From Rheinheimera sp. (GTDB lineage: Bacteria; Pseudomonadota; Gammaproteobacteria; Enterobacterales; Alteromonadaceae), in assembly GCF_020217005.1 (NCBI RefSeq), contig NZ_JAIWOI010000133.1, forward strand, positions 1 to 10,000: a stretch of 10,000 nucleotides of DNA. Reading direction: 5' to 3'. Below, one piece after another: positions 1 through 7,617 of this stretch; within the stretch, counting starts at the first letter, position 1, and each line of letters begins with the position of its first letter. The notes under the pieces are model-generated. The model was not told where the DNA came from, made no database searches, and was given only the letters and a program-made list of their open reading frames with translations. Made by a program: the position numbers and the translations under genes.

Positions 1-1
1 T

Positions 2-925
2 TATCGTGTCTACTGGCAGGATTTAAAAGATTCACATAAAGAATGCAGCACCCTGACCCGCCGTGTCGTGGTGTCAGCCGGAACTTTGGGCAGCAACGAG
101 CTATTGATGCGCTGTCGCGACTTGTATAAAACCCTTCCGAACATCAGTCAGCAATTAGGCCGGCACTTTTCCGGCAATGGCGATTTTTTATCTTTTGTGA
201 TTGATGGCGACAAACCAGCAGACCCCAACTATGGCCCTGTGATCACTCAGGGCACAGATTACAACCTGTTTAAAAACTTCGATCGTGACAAAGCTTTTAT
301 TTTGGAAGATGCCAGCTACCCGAACTTTGCCGCCTGGTACACCGAAGGTGTCAAACCCGGAGCCTCCAAGTTCCAGGCTTTAGTTCGCACCATCCGGCTG
401 GCTTTTGCCCGTTTTGTGCATGGTATCAGCACTGGTCATTTGGGCTATGCCTTAAGTTCATTGCTGAAAAACGACTTGTCCTACACCACCAGCGTCTTGC
501 TCTGTATGGGTCTGGACAAAAGCGACGGTGTGATGTCGCTGAATAAAGACGGCTACTTGCATCTGAAGTGGCCTTATAAAAACAGCATGTCCTTGTACAA
601 CGCCATATTGGCCACAGGCGAGCGTTTTAAAACATGGTGCGGTGGCAAAGCTTTTATTCCTATGCCGAACTGGCTCTGGCCTATGCGGCGTAACGTCACA
701 GTGCATTCCTTGGGGGGCTGTCGTTTGGCGGATAGTCCGGAGCAAGGGGTGACCAGTGCTGAATTGGCGACTTTTGGTCAGGTGTTCGGTTACAGCGGCT
801 TGTATGTGGCAGACGGTTCCTTGTTGCCCACAGCGGTAGGTGCCAACCCTATAGCCACCATCAGTGCCGTTTCAGAACGGGTGGCTGAAGGTATCACGGG
901 TATAGCACCCACAGCCGATCTGTAA
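2..925 (+). CDS. GMC-family FAD-dependent oxidoreductase (cholesterol-oxidase-like), C-terminal part
   Basis: The reading frame is open from the first bases of the window, so this is the 3' part (about 307 residues) of a longer gene; a GTG at 68 is internal, not a start. The piece opens with VVVSAGTLGSNELL, the strand-and-turn segment that in GMC enzymes precedes the substrate domain. It ends with the GMC C-terminal signature: VHSLGGC (His codon 704-706), then VADGSLLPTAVGANPIATIS (Asn codon 845-847). In cholesterol oxidases the equivalent His and Asn are the catalytic pair, and the GANP segment sits against the FAD. The family oxidises alcohols (sterols, choline, sugars) using FAD. The FAD-binding GxGxxG end lies outside the window, so substrate and export signal cannot be judged. 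Thirteen bases separate it from the metallophosphoesterase, indicating an operon. Family call is firm; sterol specificity is a guess from similarity. Confidence 0.88.
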   Translation, partial: YRVYWQDLKDSHKECSTLTRRVVVSAGTLGSNELLMRCRDLYKTLPNISQQLGRHFSGNGDFLSFVIDGDKPADPNYGPVITQGTDYNLFKNFDRDKAFILEDASYPNFAAWYTEGVKPGASKFQALVRTIRLAFARFVHGISTGHLGYALSSLLKNDLSYTTSVLLCMGLDKSDGVMSLNKDGYLHLKWPYKNSMSLYNAILATGERFKTWCGGKAFIPMPNWLWPMRRNVTVHSLGGCRLADSPEQGVTSAELATFGQVFGYSGLYVADGSLLPTAVGANPIATISAVSERVAEGITGIAPTADL

Positions 926-938
926 TAAGGCTTAGCCG

Positions 939-2528
939 ATGAGCGAATGGCTGTGGTCTTTCATTCGCCAATTTTTCCAGAAACGGTGCAGCACTGCTGC
1001 TCTGCCCCTTGCAACGAGGTTGACTACAATGAGCAATTTTCCTGCTTATGATGAAGTGCATGTCATTTCCGATATCCATATGGGCGGCGCTGACCCCAGT
1101 TTTCAGGTACTGCGCGAAACCAAAAGACTGGCTGGTTATATTCAGTGGGTCGGTAAGCAAAACCCAGCTGGTCAGGTGGCTTTGGTGCTGAACGGTGATG
1201 TGTTTGATACGCTCGCCGAAAAATCCTCTGATTACATTATGGTCGACAGAGCCGTTGAAGTGGTCAGCAGTATTATGGCCAACCCGTCCTTCTCCGGCAT
1301 TTGGGCCGCTCTGGCAGCTTTTGTCGCTCTGGAACGCCGCACCCTGGTGTTTATTATCGGCAATCATGATGTGGAAATCTCCTTTCCTGTGGTGCAGCGC
1401 CTGATCCAGCAGCGCCTGGCCGGAGACAATCCACAAAAACGCGCCAGCATAGAATTTTCCACTATAGGTGCAGGTTTTAGCTGCACTGTAGGTGGCGCTA
1501 CAGTGTATTGCACTCATGGCAATGAAGTAGACCCATGGAATTTCAACAGATACGAAGACTTAGCCAAAGTGGGCCGACGCCTCAATGCGGGCCGCACTTT
1601 AACTCAGCAGGAATGGACACCCAATGCCGGTACCCGTATGGTGAAAGAGGTGATGAATCAGGTTAAAGAAAAATACAAATGGATTGATTTGCTCAAACCT
1701 GAAACTCAGGCTGCTGTAGGCACTTTAGTGGTGCTGGATCCGTCACAGGCGAAAAAAATTGGCGACTTATTATCTATTGTCGGACGCAAAACTGTGGACG
1801 GCAGAGAAGTGAATCAGCGCTTGTCGATGGATGGTTTTCAGACTCATGCAGAGCAAAATGCGACGCCACCTCAACTGACGCAAGTGCTTGGCAGCAACCT
1901 GACACAAGGCATGAAAACTTATGCCAGTGCAGACAGTCAGGCGGTAGACGCTATGCTACTGCAAGCCGAACAAAACCTTGGAACCTCCAATGCTCAGCTG
2001 TTTGAACAGGATGGACAGCTAGGCACAGGCCAGCTGATATTTGATCGCTTAACCGGCTGGATCCGCAATATTCCCAAAGACGAAGCGCTGCGCCGCGCGA
2101 TGAAAGACTGGTTAGCTGGCGATAAAACCTTCGATATCAATGACAAAGACGACACTTACAAAGAAGTCACAGCTGCAGTTGGCAATGGCATCGACTTTAT
2201 AGTCACAGGCCATACCCATCTGGAGCGCGCCATCGACATGGGGTCTGGTCGTTATTACTTTAACTGCGGTACCTGGATCCGCCTGCTGAGTTTTACAGCT
2301 GATATGCTCAAAGATCAGGCGTCTTTTCAGGGAGTTTATAAAATCCTCATCGACGGCAAAATGGAAAGCATCGACAACGCCAGTTTTGCTGGCCAGCCTT
2401 TTGTGATGAATCAAACCAGCGCTGTTTCTATTAAAAAAACTGCTACCGGCGCTATAGGCAGCCTGACTCATGTGCTGGGTGATGGCACAGGTGAGCCGCT
2501 AATCATCAAGCAATTTGAGAGGTCTTAA
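939..2528 (+). CDS. Calcineurin-like metallophosphoesterase with large insert
   Basis: A 529-residue protein with all the binuclear metallophosphoesterase motifs in order: SDIH (Asp45, His47), NGDVFD (Asp87), GNHD (residues 141-144), THGN (His193) and GHTH (residues 424-427). It therefore very likely hydrolyses a phosphomono- or diester or a pyrophosphate bond using two metal ions; the substrate is unknown. The GHTH is followed by YYFNCGTWIR, resembling the end of LpxH-type folds. Unusual is the roughly 230-residue stretch between His193 and GHTH, rich in helix-forming and polar residues, probably a cap or partner-binding domain. No signal peptide is evident from the first Met, so a cytoplasmic location is inferred. 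The start at 939 has TAAGG eight bases upstream; a second ATG at 1029 (codon 31) has GAGG nine bases upstream, and the conserved domain begins just after it, so the shorter 499-residue form is also possible. It sits in an operon between the GMC oxidase and the CHAT protein. Confidence 0.9.
   Translation: MSEWLWSFIRQFFQKRCSTAALPLATRLTTMSNFPAYDEVHVISDIHMGGADPSFQVLRETKRLAGYIQWVGKQNPAGQVALVLNGDVFDTLAEKSSDYIMVDRAVEVVSSIMANPSFSGIWAALAAFVALERRTLVFIIGNHDVEISFPVVQRLIQQRLAGDNPQKRASIEFSTIGAGFSCTVGGATVYCTHGNEVDPWNFNRYEDLAKVGRRLNAGRTLTQQEWTPNAGTRMVKEVMNQVKEKYKWIDLLKPETQAAVGTLVVLDPSQAKKIGDLLSIVGRKTVDGREVNQRLSMDGFQTHAEQNATPPQLTQVLGSNLTQGMKTYASADSQAVDAMLLQAEQNLGTSNAQLFEQDGQLGTGQLIFDRLTGWIRNIPKDEALRRAMKDWLAGDKTFDINDKDDTYKEVTAAVGNGIDFIVTGHTHLERAIDMGSGRYYFNCGTWIRLLSFTADMLKDQASFQGVYKILIDGKMESIDNASFAGQPFVMNQTSAVSIKKTATGAIGSLTHVLGDGTGEPLIIKQFERS
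2517..2522 (+). promoter_or_regulatory. Ribosome binding site of the CHAT gene, inside the end of the phosphoesterase gene
   Basis: GAGAGG followed by a seven-base spacer and ATG at 2530. It overlaps the last codons of the metallophosphoesterase gene, whose stop ends at 2528. This fixes the CHAT start and suggests that translation of the two proteins is coupled. Confidence 0.7.
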
Positions 2529-2529
2529 C

Positions 2530-4485
2530 ATGAAAGCGCAAAGCACCGAAATTCGCAGCGTAAAGCTTGAACTGTTAAGAGCAGGCCCTACTCACAACCA
2601 GTTATTGTCGCCCTTAACGAACTACATAGCGCTTTGTGGTTCAGACGGCCCTGTAACCATCAATATACCTTTTGAACATCGCCAGTTACTGATGCGGTTA
2701 AAGCGGCTGAAGTACCCGCTGGATAAAGATCCGGCCACTGACGATCAGCGTCAGGCTGAACTTCGGGATATAGGCGAAAGTTTGGGCCGCATTTTTGCCG
2801 AAGTACCGGCATTGATTTCCGAGCTCGGAGCTGCTGCTGCAGAAAAAGGCAGTCTGGTGCATTTAACTTTGTCGATGTCGGCTTTTGAATTAGGTTTATT
2901 GCCTTTTGAAGCCGCCATAGCTGCTGATGGTTTCCCCGGCACTGGTGCCCCTTTGTTTTTACAGATGCGTACTCCTGTGTCCCTGACCCGCGAAGTACGC
3001 CGTGGCCGACCTTTGCCAATGAACTGGGCCAGAACACCAAAAATTCTGTTTGCTTTTGCCGCACCGGCTGGCAGTTACGTGCCATCCCAATCGCATTTAC
3101 AAGCGCTGCGTGAAGCGATAGAACCTTGGGTGAAATTAAAAAACAGCCCGGAAGAGCGCATCAGTGAAGTGAAAAAGCTGCTGACGGTGTTACCACAAGC
3201 GACACTTGAGCAATTACGCACCTTGTGCGCCACACAAGAGTTTACTCATGTGCATGTTCTGGCTCATGGCGCCCCTTATCAACAGTCCGGTGATGAGCAT
3301 TATGGTGTGGCTTTGTGCAGCGAGGCAGGTCCTGATCAGGCAGATGTGGTCGACGGTGAACGACTGGCGATGGCTCTGACGGCTAATGATGCTTTAGGCA
3401 CCAGCCACTGTCGGCCTACAGTGGTCACTTTAGCCACTTGCGATTCTGGCAATATCAACTCGGTGCTGACCCCAGGTGGCAGCATAGCGCATGAACTCAA
3501 TAGCTCAGGTATTCCATGGGTGATAGCTTCACAGTTTCCACTTTGGATGAAAGCCTCAGCTATAGCCGCCAAAGTACTGTACAGCGGTTTACTCAAAGGT
3601 GACGATCCGCGTTGGGTATTACACGAATTGCGTCAACGCTTACGCACTGACGCTCCGGAAACCCATGATTGGGCCAGCATAGTGGCCTACGCTACTATTC
3701 CGCCTGATTTTTCGATGCAGGTGCAGCAGTTCCATGCCAGCCAGACCCAACGCAAAATTGAAGTAAAGTTTGACCGTATTGATGAGCTGGTAAAAAGTAT
3801 CACACTTGGCCTGGCTGCATCCGATCAGCAGTCTGATGTGCATGAAGAATTAACTGCTTTATCCGAAGCGATACGGGCTGAACTTAAAGAGTGGCGGGAT
3901 GAACCCCATGATCATTTAACCAAAGAGGAATGGTCGATGCGGCTGGGCTTAAGCGCCGCCAGTGAAAAACGTATTGGCATAGCACTGGATTTAATAGGGG
4001 CCACAAAAGAAGCCGATCAGGCTTATAAATGCTGTTTTGAGTTTTATCAGGCCGCCTGGACTATCGATCAGTCCAATCACTGGTTACTGACTCAGTATCT
4101 GTCCGTCATTGCTATTCGCAACAGAACTGACGATGTGGCCGGATTACAAAAACTGTCGGAAAAATATGGCACCACCTGGTGTGCAGCCCTTGAAATGACC
4201 AGTTGGAAACTCAGCCTAAGCTCGGGTAAGGACAAAGTTTATGTATTGGCCACTTTGGCTGAGCTGACCTTATTGAATGCAGTTTACCATCCGGATAACG
4301 CAGACCAAAAGGCGCTGCAGGAGACTATTCAGCAGTATTGCAAAGCCATGCTGGATGAAGCTCTGACAGACAAATTCCCTCTGCTATCCACCAAGCGGCA
4401 ATTTAGTCGTTACTTGCAGGAATGGCAAAGTCCTATCTGGCAAGACTTGGCCCAAACTGCGGTCGACGCTTTAACTGAAGAGTAA
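2530..4485 (+). CDS. CHAT-domain (caspase-like) protein with helical C-terminus
   Basis: A 651-residue protein whose middle is a CHAT domain, a caspase/separase-fold cysteine protease module. Seen in order: an N-terminal segment (1 to about 90); LLPFE (123-127), the counterpart of the LPWE strand of CHAT domains; SLTREVRR then KILFAFAAPAG (about 151-182); VLAHG with His246; and LATCDSG with Cys304, which form the expected catalytic His/Cys dyad. IPWVIASQFPL and the VLYSGLLKGD...ALHELRQ-like helices close the domain near residue 400. The remaining 250 residues look wholly helical and TPR-like (for example FYQAAWTIDQSNHWLLTQYL), a probable sensing or partner-binding region. CHAT proteins elsewhere act as regulated proteases, for example with type III-E CRISPR or in gasdermin activation; nothing here shows the substrate. 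Start ATG 2530 was chosen over an in-frame TTG at 2515 because GAGAGG lies seven bases upstream. One base separates it from the previous stop, suggesting translational coupling. Confidence 0.85.
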   Translation: MKAQSTEIRSVKLELLRAGPTHNQLLSPLTNYIALCGSDGPVTINIPFEHRQLLMRLKRLKYPLDKDPATDDQRQAELRDIGESLGRIFAEVPALISELGAAAAEKGSLVHLTLSMSAFELGLLPFEAAIAADGFPGTGAPLFLQMRTPVSLTREVRRGRPLPMNWARTPKILFAFAAPAGSYVPSQSHLQALREAIEPWVKLKNSPEERISEVKKLLTVLPQATLEQLRTLCATQEFTHVHVLAHGAPYQQSGDEHYGVALCSEAGPDQADVVDGERLAMALTANDALGTSHCRPTVVTLATCDSGNINSVLTPGGSIAHELNSSGIPWVIASQFPLWMKASAIAAKVLYSGLLKGDDPRWVLHELRQRLRTDAPETHDWASIVAYATIPPDFSMQVQQFHASQTQRKIEVKFDRIDELVKSITLGLAASDQQSDVHEELTALSEAIRAELKEWRDEPHDHLTKEEWSMRLGLSAASEKRIGIALDLIGATKEADQAYKCCFEFYQAAWTIDQSNHWLLTQYLSVIAIRNRTDDVAGLQKLSEKYGTTWCAALEMTSWKLSLSSGKDKVYVLATLAELTLLNAVYHPDNADQKALQETIQQYCKAMLDEALTDKFPLLSTKRQFSRYLQEWQSPIWQDLAQTAVDALTEE

Positions 4486-4495
4486 TAACCTAAAC

Positions 4496-4523
4496 AACAC
4501 AGCGGGCTTAAGCCCGCTGTGTT
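4496..4523. terminator. Bidirectional intrinsic terminator (perfect palindrome)
   Basis: A perfect 28-base palindrome with arms AACACAGCGGGCTT and AAGCCCGCTGTGTT and a GC-rich core. T-rich sequence follows on the plus strand (TTTT at 4522-4525), and TTGTTTAGG follows on the minus strand. It lies 10 bases after the CHAT stop codon and 20 bases beyond the stop of the convergent CstA-family gene, so it can end transcripts from both sides. The central bases would form the turn of the hairpin. Confidence 0.85.
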
Positions 4524-4543
4524 TTCATCGGATAAAGAGCGGC

Positions 4544-6007
4544 TCAGACCGCTGGCGCTACTTTTTTATTATGAGCCAACACCAGACCAATCAAGCCAAC
4601 CACAGCCACCAGCACACCTATAGGTTTGCTGTATTCCACTGGCAAATTCAAACCTATACCAGCTGTGGCTATATAAGCCACTGTCATACTGGTGCCGACC
4701 ACAGCCGGAATGCTGGCAATCCAGTGAAAAGTACCGCGGTCAAATAAGTACTTAGTCGCCAGCCACAACACACTGGTCGACAACAACATATTTGAGAAAG
4801 CGAAATAACGCCAAATCAAGGAGAAATCCAGCAAAGTCATCAGATAAGCAATCATCAGGATAGGCACTGACAAGAGCAGTCTGTTACGCAAGCTTTGTGG
4901 AATATTGAACGCGTCTACTATGGTTAAACGTAAGGAGCGGAAAGCGGTATCGCCCGAAGTGATAGGAAATACTGCTACAGCCAGTATCGCCATCACACCA
5001 CCAAAAACCCCCAGATAACTGGTTGCTATATGATTCACCACCAGACCAGGGCCGCCCTGAGCCAGCATGGTTTTTAATTCAACATAACCGCCGGGAAAGG
5101 CAGCAATACCGGCCAAAGCCCAGACACAAGCCACTATGCCTTCACAGACCATAGCGCCGTAATACACAGGGCGGACATATTTTTCATTGGTTAAACAACG
5201 GGCAATAATAGGCGCCTGAGTCGAATGAAAACCACTGATAGCACCACATGTAATAGTTAAAAACAGCAAAGGCCAGATTGGCGCACCGTCAGGATTAGGG
5301 GTTAAAAAATCATGTTCATGATGACCATCAAAGTAAGCAAAAATATCGGCGACCTCTGGCAGGTGTGGCGCTTCCATTAACAAAGCACCAGCTATTAAAG
5401 TAGTCATTACTATCATCAACAGACCAAAAGCCGGATACAACTTAGTGATAATTTTATCGATGGGCAGCAAAGTCGCGAGGAAGTAATAGGCCAGAATCAC
5501 CAACACCCAAAAGGTATTGCCAGCCAGAAAAGTGCCTTCAAAATAAGACAGATTACTCAGTAATCCGGCTGGGCTCATAATAAAAACCACACCGACAAAA
5601 AACAGCAACATGGCGGTAAACACCAGCATAAAGCCTTTAAATACAATGTTGTAATAATGGCCTGCTATTTCTGGCAAACTTTTGCCGTCTTCTTTGATGC
5701 TCATCACACCAGAGAAATAATCGTGTACAGCCCCACCTATGATGTTCCCTATCACAATCCAGACTAACGCCACAGGGCCATAAATAGCGCCCAAAATAGG
5801 ACCAAAAATAGGGCCTACCCCAGCGACGTTTAAAAACTGAATCAAAAAGGCTTTTATCGGACTGATTGCCACATAATCCACCCCTTCGTTAAAACGCTGC
5901 TGTGGGGTAATGGCTTTGGGGTCTATACCCGCCTGCTTTTCAACAAAAGGACTGTAAAATTTATAGCCAAGTATCAGTATGGCTATGCTGACAAAAAAGA
6001 TAAGCAT
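4544..6007 (-). CDS. CstA-family carbon-starvation transporter, short form
   Basis: A 487-residue, very hydrophobic protein with about 13 membrane segments by eye. Family motifs seen: GVGPIFGPILGAIYGP near residue 65, GGAVHDYFSGVMSIKEDGKS near 90-110, CGAISGFHSTQAP near 255 and FPITSGDTAFRSLR near 350. These match the CstA/BtsT family, inner-membrane permeases of E. coli linked to peptide (CstA) and pyruvate (BtsT) uptake. The E. coli proteins are about 700 residues; this one belongs to the shorter group found in many bacteria and looks complete, not truncated. The substrate is not shown by sequence; neighbouring exported peptidases make small peptides or amino acids plausible (inference). 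The ATG at 6007 is preceded by AGGA about ten bases upstream, a modest ribosome site. It lies 125 bases downstream of the M24 peptidase gene on the same strand, and its own promoter cannot be excluded. Confidence 0.9.
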   Translation of the reverse strand: MLIFFVSIAILILGYKFYSPFVEKQAGIDPKAITPQQRFNEGVDYVAISPIKAFLIQFLNVAGVGPIFGPILGAIYGPVALVWIVIGNIIGGAVHDYFSGVMSIKEDGKSLPEIAGHYYNIVFKGFMLVFTAMLLFFVGVVFIMSPAGLLSNLSYFEGTFLAGNTFWVLVILAYYFLATLLPIDKIITKLYPAFGLLMIVMTTLIAGALLMEAPHLPEVADIFAYFDGHHEHDFLTPNPDGAPIWPLLFLTITCGAISGFHSTQAPIIARCLTNEKYVRPVYYGAMVCEGIVACVWALAGIAAFPGGYVELKTMLAQGGPGLVVNHIATSYLGVFGGVMAILAVAVFPITSGDTAFRSLRLTIVDAFNIPQSLRNRLLLSVPILMIAYLMTLLDFSLIWRYFAFSNMLLSTSVLWLATKYLFDRGTFHWIASIPAVVGTSMTVAYIATAGIGLNLPVEYSKPIGVLVAVVGLIGLVLAHNKKVAPAV

Positions 6008-6132
6008 AAGAGCGGGTTCCTATCTGGGCAACTGACAAAGAAGACGCAGCAAGTGCCGCGGCTTCAGATAAATATCAATACCTTAGCACAGCCTGCATGC
6101 TTCAGACATCAGCAGATAGTCTAAGTGTCCAG

Positions 6133-7491
6133 CTACCGCACTAAATGCCATTGTGTTTGACGACCAGCCAGATAAATGACTTTTTTTCCGTCAAAATACG
6201 CACTTTGTTCCAGTTTAATCTGCACATAGTTGCCTCCCCATTCCGGCACTTGCTGTTTAATATTGCCTTCGATGGCATAAGCAGTGTCGGCATACAAAGG
6301 CCATTGTCCACCCACAGCTGAAGGCCCCTGGTTATCCCACATGCCAATAGTTGGACCAGGCGCATGACCAACAAAACCCAGAGCATGGGTGTAGGTGCTG
6401 CTGATCATACCCTGCTTTTGACTTTCCTTGATGGTATTAGCTAAAACGTTATTGCCAGTACGTCCGGCTTTAAACTCATTGGTTAAAATATCCTGCCACT
6501 GATTGCCTGTCGCCAAAGCCTTAACCAAACCCGCTGGGACCTGCTCTTCGCCAACTTTCAGTACATAAGCCATTTCCTGCGTATCAGTGCACAGCTTCAG
6601 GTAACAAATCCCTACATCTGTATGCAGCACATCTCCTCTGTGGATCACTCTGCTTTGACCACAAAATGCTGAATCCAGACGACAATCGTCTTGCTGTCTC
6701 TGGCTATTTACATCGGGCATAAACCAGACAGGTAATCCCAGCGACTCATAACGCTGCCGAATATACCAGGCGACATCGTCCGTGGTTGTTACTCCGGGTG
6801 TAATGACTTTGGCACTAAAAGCCTCGGCAATGACAGCGCGGGCCAGACTGACAATAGCAGGGTAAATTTCAAGTTCAGACGCAGTACGTTGTTCCATCCA
6901 ACGTACCACTAATTGTTCAGAACTAACCAGTCTGTTGCCATAATCTTTGGGCAACACTTCCAGCAAAGACTGATGCATGGCTTTGGTTAAACCATCAGCC
7001 ACAGGCCAGTCTGTTGACACATTAATGCCTATACGTTGAGGATTTCGCTCAGTGATGACCTGTGCCAAAGCCTGCCATTGTTGCTGCAGGTCTCCGCCAG
7101 ACCAGGCTGAGGTATAAGGCGCACCAAAAGGATAACGGTTCACTGATAAGCGCTCGACTGAGCCATCTGCTTTGCGATAAAACACCAACATAGTAGTGCG
7201 ACGGGCGGCAAAAGTGGGCTGAGGTACTAATGTAAAATAGACTGGGTCTTCCGCATATTCGCGGTTGATCACCAGCCACATATCCAGCTTGGCTTCGGCC
7301 ATCAACTGCGGCAGTAATGCCTCAAGTCGTTCCTGCAGAATACGGTTTTCGGTCGCCACTCGGTCTCTTGGTGCCAGTACAGCAAAATCATCTGCTGAGA
7401 CCAGCTGCCTGGCCTGCGTAAATTCAGCGGCAAAGGTTGTTGGGGTGATGGTCATAAGTGCCAGCAAAGCCGTGGTGACTATAGTTTTCAT
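6133..7491 (-). CDS. Exported M24-family metallopeptidase (Xaa-Pro aminopeptidase/dipeptidase-like)
   Basis: A 452-residue protein when started at the ATG at 7491, preferred over an upstream in-frame GTG at 7500 because GGGTG lies six bases before it. The N-terminus (MKTIVTTALLALMTITPTTFA, cleavage expected before AEF) is a Sec signal peptide, so the enzyme is probably periplasmic. Residues about 25-190 resemble the creatinase/prolidase N-terminal domain. The C-terminal pita-bread domain carries all five metal ligands: Asp292 (HTDVG), Asp303 (CTDTQE), His369 (THALG), Glu408 (AIEGNI) and Glu428 (IKLEQ), plus the second conserved His376 (GHAPG). It should thus be an active two-metal peptidase; M24B members usually cut before proline in short peptides, but specificity here is inferred. 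It is followed by a CstA-type permease, consistent with peptide use. Its stop is TAG. Confidence 0.88.
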   Translation of the reverse strand: MKTIVTTALLALMTITPTTFAAEFTQARQLVSADDFAVLAPRDRVATENRILQERLEALLPQLMAEAKLDMWLVINREYAEDPVYFTLVPQPTFAARRTTMLVFYRKADGSVERLSVNRYPFGAPYTSAWSGGDLQQQWQALAQVITERNPQRIGINVSTDWPVADGLTKAMHQSLLEVLPKDYGNRLVSSEQLVVRWMEQRTASELEIYPAIVSLARAVIAEAFSAKVITPGVTTTDDVAWYIRQRYESLGLPVWFMPDVNSQRQQDDCRLDSAFCGQSRVIHRGDVLHTDVGICYLKLCTDTQEMAYVLKVGEEQVPAGLVKALATGNQWQDILTNEFKAGRTGNNVLANTIKESQKQGMISSTYTHALGFVGHAPGPTIGMWDNQGPSAVGGQWPLYADTAYAIEGNIKQQVPEWGGNYVQIKLEQSAYFDGKKVIYLAGRQTQWHLVR

Positions 7492-7522
7492 CTGTCGCAC
7501 CCTGTTGTTGTGATTATTTCGT

Positions 7523-7540
7523 TGAATTAAAACTAATTCA
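7523..7540. repeat. Inverted repeat upstream of the M24 peptidase gene, possible operator
   Basis: TGAATTA-AAAC-TAATTCA: two perfect 7-base arms around a 4-base spacer, 32 bases upstream of the ATG at 7491, in the 126-base gap between the membrane-protein gene and the peptidase gene. The AT-rich dyad is the size of a helix-turn-helix regulator site and would lie in the promoter or 5' leader. It lacks a GC-rich stem, so it is a poor terminator. Operator function is inference; AT-rich sequence can give such dyads by chance. Confidence 0.35.
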
Positions 7541-7617
7541 TAAATAACAACTTACAACGAACTTCCGGCAAATCAGCTGCTAAATACAGCAGACAACACA
7601 GAATCTGCGACAAAAGG

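Noticed and set aside
894..1517. Minus-strand open frame of 207 codons
   Set aside because: It lies opposite the metallophosphoesterase, whose motifs are unambiguous; its translation shows no domain and is a codon-bias shadow. The same holds for minus-strand frames at 458-745, 2112-2471, 2660-3085, 3336-3596, 3640-3843, 8280-8510 and 8866-9126.
2515..2529. TTG start extending the CHAT protein by five residues
   Set aside because: The ATG at 2530 has a strong, well-spaced GAGAGG; the TTG overlaps that site and has no ribosome site of its own.
4538..4553. AGCGG/CCGCT inverted repeat at the end of the CstA-family gene
   Set aside because: Only five base pairs, overlaps the last codons and is not followed by a T-run; the adjacent 28-base palindrome is a far better terminator.
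7265..7513. Plus-strand open frame of 82 codons opposite the M24 peptidase start
   Set aside because: It mirrors the signal peptide and N-terminal region of a well-supported gene and has no recognisable features.
7575..7593. CTGCT/AGCAG repeat after the membrane-protein gene as a terminator
   Set aside because: The stem is only five or so base pairs and no clear T-run follows on the minus strand.
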